DNA of 64,000 nt from an uncultured Paracoccaceae bacterium (GTDB lineage Bacteria > Pseudomonadota > Alphaproteobacteria > Rhodobacterales > Rhodobacteraceae): positions 496,001-560,000 of the forward strand of contig CANLVP010000002.1 of NCBI GenBank assembly GCA_947494675.1. The letters run 5' to 3'. Position 1 is the first letter of the stretch. Every line of letters starts with the position of its first letter. Position numbers and translations under genes: made by a program. The notes under the pieces were generated by a model. The model made no database searches, was not told the origin of the DNA, and worked only from the letters and a program-made list of their open reading frames with translations. Of the stretch, positions 10,050 through 18,685 are shown piece after piece.

Positions 10050-11527
10050 ACAAGGCCGAGAAACCGGAAAAAATCCGCTGCGATGCCTGTCCGGTGATGT
10101 GCTATATCGCCGATCAAAAAACCGGTGCCTGTGACCGCTATGCCAACCATGGTGGCGAACTGGTGCGCCTTGACCCGCTGACCATCATCCAAGGCACCGA
10201 TCAGAAACTCGTGCCCTTTATCAGCGGGGTCGAGGACGAAGACTGGAACGGCGACATCATCAAGGGGGACCGGCCCTTTGTCACGGCTGTCGGCGCAGGC
10301 ACCACCTATCCCGACTACAAACCGGCCCCCTTCATCGTCAGCCAGGACGTCGAAGGCGTCGATATGGTCACCGTCGTGACCGAGGGGATCTTTAGCTACT
10401 GCGGCGTGAAGGTCAAAATCGACACAGATCGCCACATCGGCCACGAATGCGATGTGGTCCGGGTTGATGGCGAACCCATCGGCCATGTCACCACCTCCGA
10501 ATACGGCTCCAAGATGCTGTCCCTCGGCGGCGTCGAGCACTTGACCGGCGGCACCAAGAAAGAGGGTCGCGTGACCTGTGACGCGCTCTTGCGGCTATGC
10601 AACCGCGAGGCCGTGACGATGACCATCGGCGACGGTGCACACCAAACCGAACTCGTCGTGGCCGCAGGCAAGCCGCCGATCGTGAATGGTGTAACCGAGA
10701 ACCTGATGCGCGTCGGTTGTGGCTCCGCCACGATTGGCATGTTCCCGATGCAGTGGATCGGCCATGTGGATGACGTGGTCGTTGTGGACGATCACATCAC
10801 CGGCGTCTTGTCCGAACATGAAACCGGCAAACAGCTCAACGTGCCTGCCACGGGCATCAAGATACTGGGCCGCCGCTCAACCCCGGGCCGTTACTTTCAG
10901 GTCGCGAACCCCGGCACCGGCTGGGGCGGCACCGATATCGAAGACCCGTTGAAAATCCTCGGTCCTTTCAACCCCAAGATCGCATGGGAAGGCCTGCGGC
11001 TTCTGATGGTCTCCACCACCGGCGAACAGGTGGCGTATTTCGAACTCGACGCCGATCTCGTGCCGCGACCCCAGCCCATTCCCGATGTGCTGCGCGCCTC
11101 TGCCGAACTGATCGCCGAGAATTGCGAGCCTTCCGTCTGCTCGGTTCTGTTTATGGGCGGGGCAGGGGGCAGCCTGCGGGCTGGCGTCACCCAAAACCCG
11201 GTGCGGCTGACCCGCTCCGTCAAAGAAGCTTTGACCCATGTGTCCTGCGGCGGCGCTGACGTCTACGTCTGGCCGGGTGGCGGCATCACGGTCATGGTCG
11301 ATGTGCTGGACATGCCCACACAGTCCTTTGGCTATGTCCCGACGCCCGCCTTGGTCGCCCCAATCGAATTCACCTTGCGCGTGTCTGACTACCAGGTCCT
11401 CGGCGGCCATATGGAGCATCTCAAACAGGTCTCTGACATCAACCGCGACGCGGCCCGCCACGTGACCCAAAACGCCAAGACACGCAATCCGATGGCCCAT
11501 GAAAACTACCGCTGGTCAAAGGATTGA
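10046..11527 (+). CDS. 6-hydroxynicotinate reductase-like Fe-S flavoprotein
   Basis: N-terminal 'IRCDACPVMCYIADQKTGACDRYANHGGELVRLDPLTIIQ' and 'VGCGSATIGMFPMQWIGHVDDVVVVDDHITGVLSEHE'; I recognise this as the 6-hydroxynicotinate reductase family. 4-nt overlap with the Mo hydroxylase. Confidence 0.75.
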   Translation: MNKAEKPEKIRCDACPVMCYIADQKTGACDRYANHGGELVRLDPLTIIQGTDQKLVPFISGVEDEDWNGDIIKGDRPFVTAVGAGTTYPDYKPAPFIVSQDVEGVDMVTVVTEGIFSYCGVKVKIDTDRHIGHECDVVRVDGEPIGHVTTSEYGSKMLSLGGVEHLTGGTKKEGRVTCDALLRLCNREAVTMTIGDGAHQTELVVAAGKPPIVNGVTENLMRVGCGSATIGMFPMQWIGHVDDVVVVDDHITGVLSEHETGKQLNVPATGIKILGRRSTPGRYFQVANPGTGWGGTDIEDPLKILGPFNPKIAWEGLRLLMVSTTGEQVAYFELDADLVPRPQPIPDVLRASAELIAENCEPSVCSVLFMGGAGGSLRAGVTQNPVRLTRSVKEALTHVSCGGADVYVWPGGGITVMVDVLDMPTQSFGYVPTPALVAPIEFTLRVSDYQVLGGHMEHLKQVSDINRDAARHVTQNAKTRNPMAHENYRWSKD

Positions 11528-12392
11528 CCTGATGTTGCCGGTTGCATCACTTCTGCCCGACGGCACGCGGCTGCACCTGCAACACGGGCCGATTGACTTG
11601 ATTATCGGTGCGGACGGCCAACGCCAAATCGCGTTTGAAGCAGCGCATGCGCGCTTCGCGACCATTCTGGACGAACTCGTCGCCGAGCTTGATCTCTTGC
11701 GCGCGCCCATGACCGCCACATGGCCGACGCCGACCTCTGCCGTGGCGCGACGCATGGCCACGGCTGCGCGCCCTTTCGCAAAGCACAATGACCTCACCGC
11801 GATGATCTGCGTCGCGGGGGCCGTCGCGGACGAAATCCTCTCCGCCATGACACAATACGCCGATCTGACCCGCGCCTATGTGAACAACGGCGGCGATATC
11901 GCGCTCCACCTCGACGCCGACGCCACCTTCACCACAGCCATGGCAGGGGCGGATGGCACCGACCTTGGCCGCATCGTGATCAGCGGCCGCGACAAGGTCC
12001 GCGGCATCGCAACAAGCGGTTGTCACGGTCGCAGCCATAGCCTCGGCATCGCCGACAGCGTCACCGTGCTGGCCCGCTCTGCCGCCTCCGCTGATGTCGC
12101 TGCGACCCTGATTGCCAATGCGGTTGATCTGCCCGGCGATCCCGCCATCACCCGCACGCCTGCCTCGCACATCGACCCCGACAGCGATCTTGGCGACCGC
12201 CTCGTGGTCACAGGTTGCGGGTGTCTGACTACTCCTCAGATCGACAAAGCCTTGCGCGCAGGCACCGCTTTTGCACAATCCATCCAGACCCAAGACCTCA
12301 TCATCGACGCCGGGCTTTTCTTGCAAGGCCACGCGCGCACGACCAGCACCAGCCGCCTCATGCCAAACACACCGGAGCACCTACATGCCTGA
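11499..12392 (+). CDS. UPF0280 family protein (ApbE-like fold)
   Basis: 'LPDGTRLHLQHGPIDLIIGADG', 'MICVAGAVADEILSAM', 'AYVNNGGDIALHL', 'GIATSGCHGRSHSLGIADSVTVLA' are UPF0280 motifs. Start could be 11499 or 11532. Confidence 0.8.
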   Translation: MKTTAGQRIDLMLPVASLLPDGTRLHLQHGPIDLIIGADGQRQIAFEAAHARFATILDELVAELDLLRAPMTATWPTPTSAVARRMATAARPFAKHNDLTAMICVAGAVADEILSAMTQYADLTRAYVNNGGDIALHLDADATFTTAMAGADGTDLGRIVISGRDKVRGIATSGCHGRSHSLGIADSVTVLARSAASADVAATLIANAVDLPGDPAITRTPASHIDPDSDLGDRLVVTGCGCLTTPQIDKALRAGTAFAQSIQTQDLIIDAGLFLQGHARTTSTSRLMPNTPEHLHA

Positions 12393-12966
12393 CCTCTCCA
12401 TCCGCAAAACGGCTTTCTCGGTCGAAGAGATTTTCCACGAAGGCGGCCCCGTTCCCGCCAAAAGCCTCCGCCGGGCCGCAGGCATCGCCGTGATCGCAAA
12501 CCCCTTTGCGGGCCGTTATGAGCCCGACATCCAATGGTTCATGGAAGACCTCAAACCGCTGGGCCTCAAGATGGCCGCGCGACTGGTTGAGATGCTGGGC
12601 GGCGCCGATCAGATCGAAGGCTACGGCAAGGCCGCAATGATTGGAGAAGCTGGTGAGATTGAACACGGCGCGCTTTGGCATGCGCCCGGCGGCTACGCGA
12701 TGCGCCAGCTTCTGGACAATTCCAACGCCATCGTGCCCTCCACCAAAAAGGTCACCGGCGTCGGCGGGCGGCTTGATGTGCCCGTGACCCATATCAACGC
12801 CTCATACGTGCGCAGCCACTTCGATTCGATGGAGGTTGGCTTGAACGACGCACCCCGCGCCAATGAAATGGCCCTGGTCCTTGTGATGAGCACGGGCGCA
12901 CGGATCCACAACCGGGCAGGGGGCCTGGATGCCAAAGACATCGTCGGGGAGGACGGATTAAGATGA
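12385..12966 (+). CDS. Amino acid synthesis family protein (PF06684-like), copy 1
   Basis: 'AGIAVIANPFAGRY', 'YGKAAMIGEAGEIEHGALWHAPGG', 'VPVTHINASYVRSHFDSMEVGLNDAPRANEMAL'. Confidence 0.8.
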   Translation: MPDLSIRKTAFSVEEIFHEGGPVPAKSLRRAAGIAVIANPFAGRYEPDIQWFMEDLKPLGLKMAARLVEMLGGADQIEGYGKAAMIGEAGEIEHGALWHAPGGYAMRQLLDNSNAIVPSTKKVTGVGGRLDVPVTHINASYVRSHFDSMEVGLNDAPRANEMALVLVMSTGARIHNRAGGLDAKDIVGEDGLR

Positions 12967-13547
12967 CCGCCAAGATCAGAAAAATTGCCGTAAACATCGA
13001 AGAAACCCACCAAGAGGCGGGTCAAACAATCTCACCGGCGACACGCAAAGCGGTGGCCGTGGCCGTGATCGAAAACCCCTTCGCAGGCACCTACCAAGAA
13101 GACCTGAGCCTATTGATGGACATCGGGGCCGAACTCGGAACCCTGCTAGGCCGCAAATGCGTCGAAGCGCTGGGGATTTCGCCTGATCAAGCAGAAAGCT
13201 ACGGCAAATCCGCGATGGTCGGCGAAAACGGTGAGCTTGAACATGCCGCCGCGATCCTACACCCAAAACTGGGCGCACCGCTCCGGGCCGAGGTCGAAAA
13301 GGGCGCGGCCCTCGTGCCGTCGTCCAAAAAAATGGGCAGTCCGGGCCAGGTCCTCGACGTGCCGCTTGGCCACAAGGATGCGGCATACGTGCGCAGCCAC
13401 TTTGACGGGATTGAGGTCTCCCTCAACGATGCACCGCGTCGTAATGAAATCATGGTCGCCGTGGCCGTCACCGACAGCGGCCGACCCCTACCGCGGGTCG
13501 GCGGCTTGACCCATGAAGACGCGCAGGGACAAGACGGGTTGCGCTAA
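12963..13547 (+). CDS. Amino acid synthesis family protein (PF06684-like), copy 2
   Basis: Paralog of the preceding gene: 'VAVIENPFAGTYQEDL', 'YGKSAMVGENGELEHAAAILHPKLG', 'DAAYVRSHFDGIEVSLNDAPRRNEI'; 4-nt overlap. Confidence 0.8.
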   Translation: MTAKIRKIAVNIEETHQEAGQTISPATRKAVAVAVIENPFAGTYQEDLSLLMDIGAELGTLLGRKCVEALGISPDQAESYGKSAMVGENGELEHAAAILHPKLGAPLRAEVEKGAALVPSSKKMGSPGQVLDVPLGHKDAAYVRSHFDGIEVSLNDAPRRNEIMVAVAVTDSGRPLPRVGGLTHEDAQGQDGLR

Positions 13548-13603
13548 AGACGCACAACGATACACACTGGCCCATCGCAACAGGTTAGGATCAGACGCGC
13601 ACC

Positions 13604-14041
13604 ATGAGTGAGGGACCATTGGAAGACACGCAGAAATACGCCTTGGACGAACAGGTCGGCTATTTGCTGCGGCTGGCCAACCAACGCCATGTCGTGATCT
13701 TTCAGGAAACCGTGTCTGAAAACCTGACCCCCACCCAGTTTTCGACCCTGATGCGTATCGCAGAACACGGCGCACTGTCGCAAAACCATTTGGGCCGTTT
13801 GGCCGCGATGGACACCGCCACGATCAAAGGCGTGGTCGACCGGCTTAAGGAAAAGGGCCTGCTGGTGACCAACCCCGATCCCAACGACAAACGCCGGTTC
13901 GTCATTTCACTCACCCCGCAAGGCCGTGACATGACGGAAAACCTCCGCGCCGATGGGTTGCGCATCAGTGAACGCACCCTGTCGCCACTCAAACCAAATG
14001 AGCAAAAGAAGCTCTTGGAGCTACTGAAAAAGATCGCCTAG
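13604..14041 (+). CDS. MarR-family transcriptional regulator
   Basis: 'LTPTQFSTLMRIAEHGALSQNHLGRLAAMDTATIKGVVDRLKEKGLLVTNPDPNDKRRFVISLTPQG' is a canonical MarR wHTH. Confidence 0.92.
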   Translation: MSEGPLEDTQKYALDEQVGYLLRLANQRHVVIFQETVSENLTPTQFSTLMRIAEHGALSQNHLGRLAAMDTATIKGVVDRLKEKGLLVTNPDPNDKRRFVISLTPQGRDMTENLRADGLRISERTLSPLKPNEQKKLLELLKKIA

Positions 14042-14045
14042 GGCG

Positions 14046-15224
14046 CTAGCCCGTGACCCGCTCCGGAAGGTTGTTGGCGGGCGGCGTATTGCGCGACCGC
14101 TCCGACCGAATTTCACCATCAATGATCGTCATGCCAACGCCCGGCAGATTGCCCAACTGAACGGACTCCAGCATCGTTTTTCCGGGCGCGTGCTGCGCCT
14201 GATCCAGCAGTACAAAATCGGCGCAATATCCCTTTTCGATCAACCCGGTGTCCAACGCGCGTTGCCGCGACGTATTGCCAGTCCCAAAGCAAAACGCTTC
14301 CGCCGCCGGCACATTGCCGAAGGCCGACAGCATCGCGATCATCCGCAGAATCCCCAAGGGCTGAACCCCAGATCCCGCAGGTCCATCGGTGCCAAGGATC
14401 ACCTGATCCAACTTCCCCAACTCCCGCGCGGTATTCACCGTCAGAACCGCCGCGCGTTCATTGCCGTTGTGCACAATTTCAAACGCGGCCTTGCAGCTTT
14501 CGCACAGGCAAATGATCTGATCGTCGGGCAGGGCGGAATGCCCTCCGTTGATATGCCCAATCACATCCGTGCCGGTTTCCATCACCATATCCGCATCGAT
14601 CAGACCAGAGCCGGGGATCGACGGGCCACCCGTGTGGATCGTGCTTTGCATCCCGTATTTGCGCGCCCAGCTGACCATCTGCTGCGCCGTCTTGCCGTCC
14701 TTCACGGTGCCAAGACCAACCTCGCCCAACAGCTTCACACCAGCGTCGGCCATCTCTTTGAAGTCTTCCTCGACCATGCCTTTTTCAATGACCGGCGCGC
14801 CCGCATGCACCTTCATGCCAGAGGGGCGGAAATTTTCGTACCAACGCTGCGATGCAATCGCCATGGCCTTCAACCCGACGATGTCCTTGGGCCGTCCGGG
14901 CATATGCACCTCACCGGCAGAAATCAGCGTCGTGACGCCACCATGCAGCGTGGAATCGATCCAGTGCAGCTGTTGCTGCCGTGGTGTGTAATCGCCAACA
15001 ACCGGATGGATATGGCTATCGATCAGCCCCGGCGCCAGCGTCACACCATTGGCGTTCACCTCCGTCGTGGCGCCTTCGCAATCAAGGTCTTTTGCGTAGC
15101 CCCAAGCGCTGATCTTGCCGTCAATCGCGATCATGCAGTCGCCATCAAACATCGGCTCCTCCAATTTCCCCGACAGAATTTGACCGATATTTCGTATGAC
15201 CAGCTTTTGCATGGAACCCTCCAT
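14046..15224 (-). CDS. Enamidase-like amidohydrolase (cyclic enamide/imidase ring opening)
   Basis: Amidohydrolase metal motifs 'GLIDSHIHP', 'HTGGPSIPGS', 'GHINGGHSA', 'ILGTDGPAGSGVQPLGILR' and C-terminal 'GEIRSERSRNTPPA', closely resembling Eubacterium barkeri enamidase as I recall it. Start may be 15224 or 15212. Confidence 0.75.
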   Translation of the reverse strand: MEGSMQKLVIRNIGQILSGKLEEPMFDGDCMIAIDGKISAWGYAKDLDCEGATTEVNANGVTLAPGLIDSHIHPVVGDYTPRQQQLHWIDSTLHGGVTTLISAGEVHMPGRPKDIVGLKAMAIASQRWYENFRPSGMKVHAGAPVIEKGMVEEDFKEMADAGVKLLGEVGLGTVKDGKTAQQMVSWARKYGMQSTIHTGGPSIPGSGLIDADMVMETGTDVIGHINGGHSALPDDQIICLCESCKAAFEIVHNGNERAAVLTVNTARELGKLDQVILGTDGPAGSGVQPLGILRMIAMLSAFGNVPAAEAFCFGTGNTSRQRALDTGLIEKGYCADFVLLDQAQHAPGKTMLESVQLGNLPGVGMTIIDGEIRSERSRNTPPANNLPERVTG

Positions 15225-15241
15225 CTCGCGCGCAGCATCTC

Positions 15242-15255
15242 ATTTGTATGCAAAC
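15242..15255. promoter_or_regulatory. Candidate MarR operator upstream of the enamidase-like gene
   Basis: ATTTGTATGCAAAC, one mismatch from the perfect TTTGTATACAAA core at 6458-6469. Confidence 0.6.
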
Positions 15256-15330
15256 ATTATTGGTTTTGCGCGGTCAAGTGTCGCAAATCCGGACGGTGCT
15301 TGACAGACAGGCGCAGGGCATGAATATTCG

Positions 15331-15343
15331 CTTGTATACAAAT
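15331..15343. promoter_or_regulatory. Candidate MarR operator upstream of the ferredoxin-NADP reductase gene
   Basis: CTTGTATACAAAT, perfect 10-bp palindrome TTGTATACAA, downstream of TTGACA (15300-15305). Confidence 0.65.
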
Positions 15344-15360
15344 GAAAAGGCGCGCAAGAA

Positions 15361-16170
15361 ATGTCGACTAATGTCATGCAGAAACCCCCCGCATTTCCGA
15401 TCCCCGCAGGGGTCTTCGCGCAGACGGTGACCTCCGTTGAACACTTCACCGACCGCCTCTTCAAGTTCAGGGTCACACGCCCGGCTTCTTTCCGGTTTCG
15501 GTCCGGCGAATTTGTGATGATCGGCCTGCCCAATGCCGAAAAGCCGGTGTTCCGCGCCTATTCCATCGCCTCGCCCAACTGGGACGAAGAGATTGAATTC
15601 TATTCGATCAAGGTGCCCGGCGGTCCGCTCACAGAGCATCTGCAAAAGATCGCGGTGGGGGATACCGTCCTGATGCGCAAGAAGCCAACCGGAACACTGG
15701 TGAACGATGCGCTGCTGCCCGGCAAACGCCTTTGGATGTTTTCAACCGGCACCGGCATCGCCCCCTTCGCCAGCCTGATCCGCGACCCCGACACTTACGA
15801 AAAGTTCGATGAGGTCATTCTGACCCACACCTGCCGCGACTTGGCAGAGCTGACATATGGCCAGCAATTGGTCGCCGCCACAAAACAAGACCCCCTGGTG
15901 GGGGAGGTGGCCCGAGGCCTGCGCCTTTACAGCACGACCACACGCGAAACCTCTCCCCAGATGGGCCGGATCACCGACCTCATGGCCTCCGGCAAGGTCT
16001 TTGCCGATCTGGATGTCACGCCCATCACGCCCGAGGTTGATCGCGCCATGATCTGTGGCTCGATGGACATGTTGCGCGACACCAGAGCCATGCTCGAAGG
16101 GTTCGGCCTGACTGAAGGCGCCAACAACCGCCCCGATACCTTTGTCGTCGAACGCGCCTTTGTCGATTAG
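15361..16170 (+). CDS. Ferredoxin-NADP+ reductase (FPR-type)
   Basis: 'FRFRSGEFVMIGLPNAEKPVFRAYSIASPNWDEEIEFYSIKVPGGPLTEHL', 'MFSTGTGIAPFASLIRDPDTYEKFDEVILTHTCR', 'AMICGSMDMLRDTRAMLEGFGL'. Confidence 0.92.
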   Translation: MSTNVMQKPPAFPIPAGVFAQTVTSVEHFTDRLFKFRVTRPASFRFRSGEFVMIGLPNAEKPVFRAYSIASPNWDEEIEFYSIKVPGGPLTEHLQKIAVGDTVLMRKKPTGTLVNDALLPGKRLWMFSTGTGIAPFASLIRDPDTYEKFDEVILTHTCRDLAELTYGQQLVAATKQDPLVGEVARGLRLYSTTTRETSPQMGRITDLMASGKVFADLDVTPITPEVDRAMICGSMDMLRDTRAMLEGFGLTEGANNRPDTFVVERAFVD

Positions 16171-16301
16171 AACACCCCGCACGCCATTGGGTCGCTGAAG
16201 AAACAAGCAAATCCAAGCTAAGTTCACTCGCATACCAACGAATTTATTTGACAGGGGTTTTGTTTTGGTCCTGACTATCGATAGCGAAAGGGGATCGTGT
16301 T

Positions 16302-17366
16302 TTGGATTTTGTCCGCAACAGTTGGTATGTCGTCGGGTGGTCAAATGATCTGACCGATCAGATCGCGCCGCACGAAATTCTGGGCCAGCGCATCGCCGTG
16401 TTTCGCAACGCAAAAGGGCAGGCGAGCGCACTCGAAGATCGCTGCCCGCACCGCTTGTTGCCCTTATCCAAAGGCAAGCTTGTCGGCGGCAATATCCAAT
16501 GCGGCTACCACGGCATGACATTCAACGCGGCAGGGACCTGCGTGCGTGTGCCGGGGCAAGACAACACACCTGACCGCGCCTTTGTGCGCGCCTTTCCGGT
16601 GGTTGAACGGCACGGCGTCATCTGGATCTGGATGGGCGACGAGGCGCTGGCGGATGAAAGCGATATCTTTGATATCCCTGAACTTTCTGACCCCAAATGG
16701 CACATCCACCACGGCGGCCACCTGCATATCAAGGCGCATTACCTCAATGTGGCCGAAAACCTTGTTGACCCGGCCCACGTCAGCTTTGTCCACCCCACGA
16801 CCCTCGGAAACGCGGCATCCGAGGATGTGCCGGTGCATGTCTCCACCTCTGGCGATGTCATCCGCGCATGGCGCTGGATCAGGGATGGCGCGCCCATCGG
16901 CTTTTTTCAGGAATTTGGCGGTTTCACCGGCAACGTCGATCGCTGGCACTACTACGATCTGCATCTGCCATCGACCGCCGTAATCGACTTTGGCAGCGTC
17001 GATACCAAGATGAATTGCCCCGAAGACGAACGCGACAGAGGCGTGCGCATCTTTGCCATCCACTTTGTCACACCGGTGAACGAAAACTATACCATCGATC
17101 ACTGGATGCACCTGCGTAACACAGCCGTGGGCGAGGACGCCGCATCGACAAAAATCGACGCGATGTTCGAAATCGCTTTCGCTGAAGATAAGGCAATCCT
17201 AGAAGCTGTTCATGAAGAGGAACAAAGGCCGCAACCGCGCAAGCCGGTGCGCATTGCAATCGACAAAGGGCCAACCGTCTACCGCAAAAGAATCCGAGAA
17301 CGGGTCGCCGCGGAAGCAATCGAAGATTTGGGCGACCCCGTGAACCCCAGTTTTCACCAAGAATAA
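16302..17366 (+). CDS. Rieske non-haem iron oxygenase, VanA/aromatic-demethylase-like
   Basis: Rieske motif 'CPHRLLPLSKGKLVGGNIQCGYHGM' and catalytic-domain 'NVAENLVDPAHVSFVHPTTLG'. TTG start. Confidence 0.9.
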   Translation: MDFVRNSWYVVGWSNDLTDQIAPHEILGQRIAVFRNAKGQASALEDRCPHRLLPLSKGKLVGGNIQCGYHGMTFNAAGTCVRVPGQDNTPDRAFVRAFPVVERHGVIWIWMGDEALADESDIFDIPELSDPKWHIHHGGHLHIKAHYLNVAENLVDPAHVSFVHPTTLGNAASEDVPVHVSTSGDVIRAWRWIRDGAPIGFFQEFGGFTGNVDRWHYYDLHLPSTAVIDFGSVDTKMNCPEDERDRGVRIFAIHFVTPVNENYTIDHWMHLRNTAVGEDAASTKIDAMFEIAFAEDKAILEAVHEEEQRPQPRKPVRIAIDKGPTVYRKRIRERVAAEAIEDLGDPVNPSFHQE

Positions 17367-17401
17367 ACCGGCATACCGACAACAGAGAGGATACGAAGAC
17401 T

Positions 17402-18613
17402 ATGAAACGGAAATCGTTCTTAAAAGGGCTGTTGGGGTTTGCGACACTTGCTGCAATGCCGATTGCAACCATCGCCAACGCCCAAGAGGCCATCGTTATT
17501 GGTGAGATCAACCACTACAAGCGCATGGCGGCCTTTACCGCCCCCTACAAGCAGGGCATCGAACTGGCGCTTGAAGAAATCAACGGCGACGGTGGCGTCA
17601 TGGGCCGCCCGCTGGAATTCATCTTCCGCGATGACCAGGGTGAGCCCGGCGAGGCAATCAAAATCGCCGAAGAGCTGATGTCCAACGAAGGGGCCGTCAT
17701 GCTGACCGGGACGATCCTGTCCAACGTCGGCTTGGCGATCTCGTCCTATGCAGCCGAAAAAGAATACGTCTATCTCGCGTCCGAGCCGTTGGCAGATGCC
17801 TTGGTCTGGAGCGCGGGCAACCCCTACACGTTCCGTCTGCGCGCTTCCACCTACATGCAGGCTGCGATGCTGGCCGAAGAGGCCGCGAAGACCGACGCCG
17901 TGACCTATGCCACCATCGCGCCGAACTATGCCTACGGCAAAGACGCCGTGGCCGCGTTCAAAGACGCGCTGACCCGTCTGCGCCCTGACGTTGAATTCGT
18001 GGCAGAGCAATGGCCCGGCGTCTTCAAGATCGATGCCGGCGCAGAAGTGCAGGCGCTCGAGCGGTCAAAGCCCGACGCGATCTACAATGTGACCTTTGGC
18101 ACCGACCTCGCCAAGTTTGTGCGCGAAGGCACCGACCGGGGCCTCTTTGACGGCCGCAACGTCTACGGTCTGCTCTCGGGAGAGCCTGAATACATGGACC
18201 CCTTGGGTGATGAAGCGCCCGAAGGCTGGACCGTCACAGGCTACCCTTGGCAAGACATGACAGACGGCCCAGAGGGCGAATTCGTGGCAGCCTATCAGGC
18301 CCGCTACGATGACTATCCGCGGATCGGCTCACTCGTCGGCTACATGACGGTGCAATCCATCGCAGCGGCCCTCGAAAAAGCAGGCTCAACCGAAGGCGAA
18401 GCCATTCGCGCCGCCTTTGAAGACCTGACAGTGGCAACACCCATGGGTGATATCCTGTTCCGCTCCATCGACAACCAGTCCACAGCAGGCGCCTACGTCG
18501 GCACGACAACGGTCCGCGATGGCAAGGGCATCATGGTCGATTGGGTCTACAAGGACGGCGCGGATTACCTGCTGTCTGACGAAGAGGTGATGGCCCTGCG
18601 TCCCGCAGAATAA
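17402..18613 (+). CDS. LIV-type ABC transporter substrate-binding protein
   Basis: Signal peptide then 'AIVIGEINHYKRMAAFTAPYKQGIELALEEINGDGGVMGRPLEFIFRDDQGEPGEAIKIAEEL'; Peripla_BP_6 pattern, upstream of permease and ATPases. Confidence 0.9.
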   Translation: MKRKSFLKGLLGFATLAAMPIATIANAQEAIVIGEINHYKRMAAFTAPYKQGIELALEEINGDGGVMGRPLEFIFRDDQGEPGEAIKIAEELMSNEGAVMLTGTILSNVGLAISSYAAEKEYVYLASEPLADALVWSAGNPYTFRLRASTYMQAAMLAEEAAKTDAVTYATIAPNYAYGKDAVAAFKDALTRLRPDVEFVAEQWPGVFKIDAGAEVQALERSKPDAIYNVTFGTDLAKFVREGTDRGLFDGRNVYGLLSGEPEYMDPLGDEAPEGWTVTGYPWQDMTDGPEGEFVAAYQARYDDYPRIGSLVGYMTVQSIAAALEKAGSTEGEAIRAAFEDLTVATPMGDILFRSIDNQSTAGAYVGTTTVRDGKGIMVDWVYKDGADYLLSDEEVMALRPAE

Positions 18614-18685
18614 GCCATAGAACCAACGGGCGGGCATCATCCGTGATGACCCGCCCATTTTCTTGACTTTGCGCTCTACAAAAAG

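Noticed and set aside
14190-15323. 377-aa plus-strand ORF opposite the enamidase-like gene
   Set aside because: Low-complexity Arg/His-rich translation antisense to a clear amidohydrolase.
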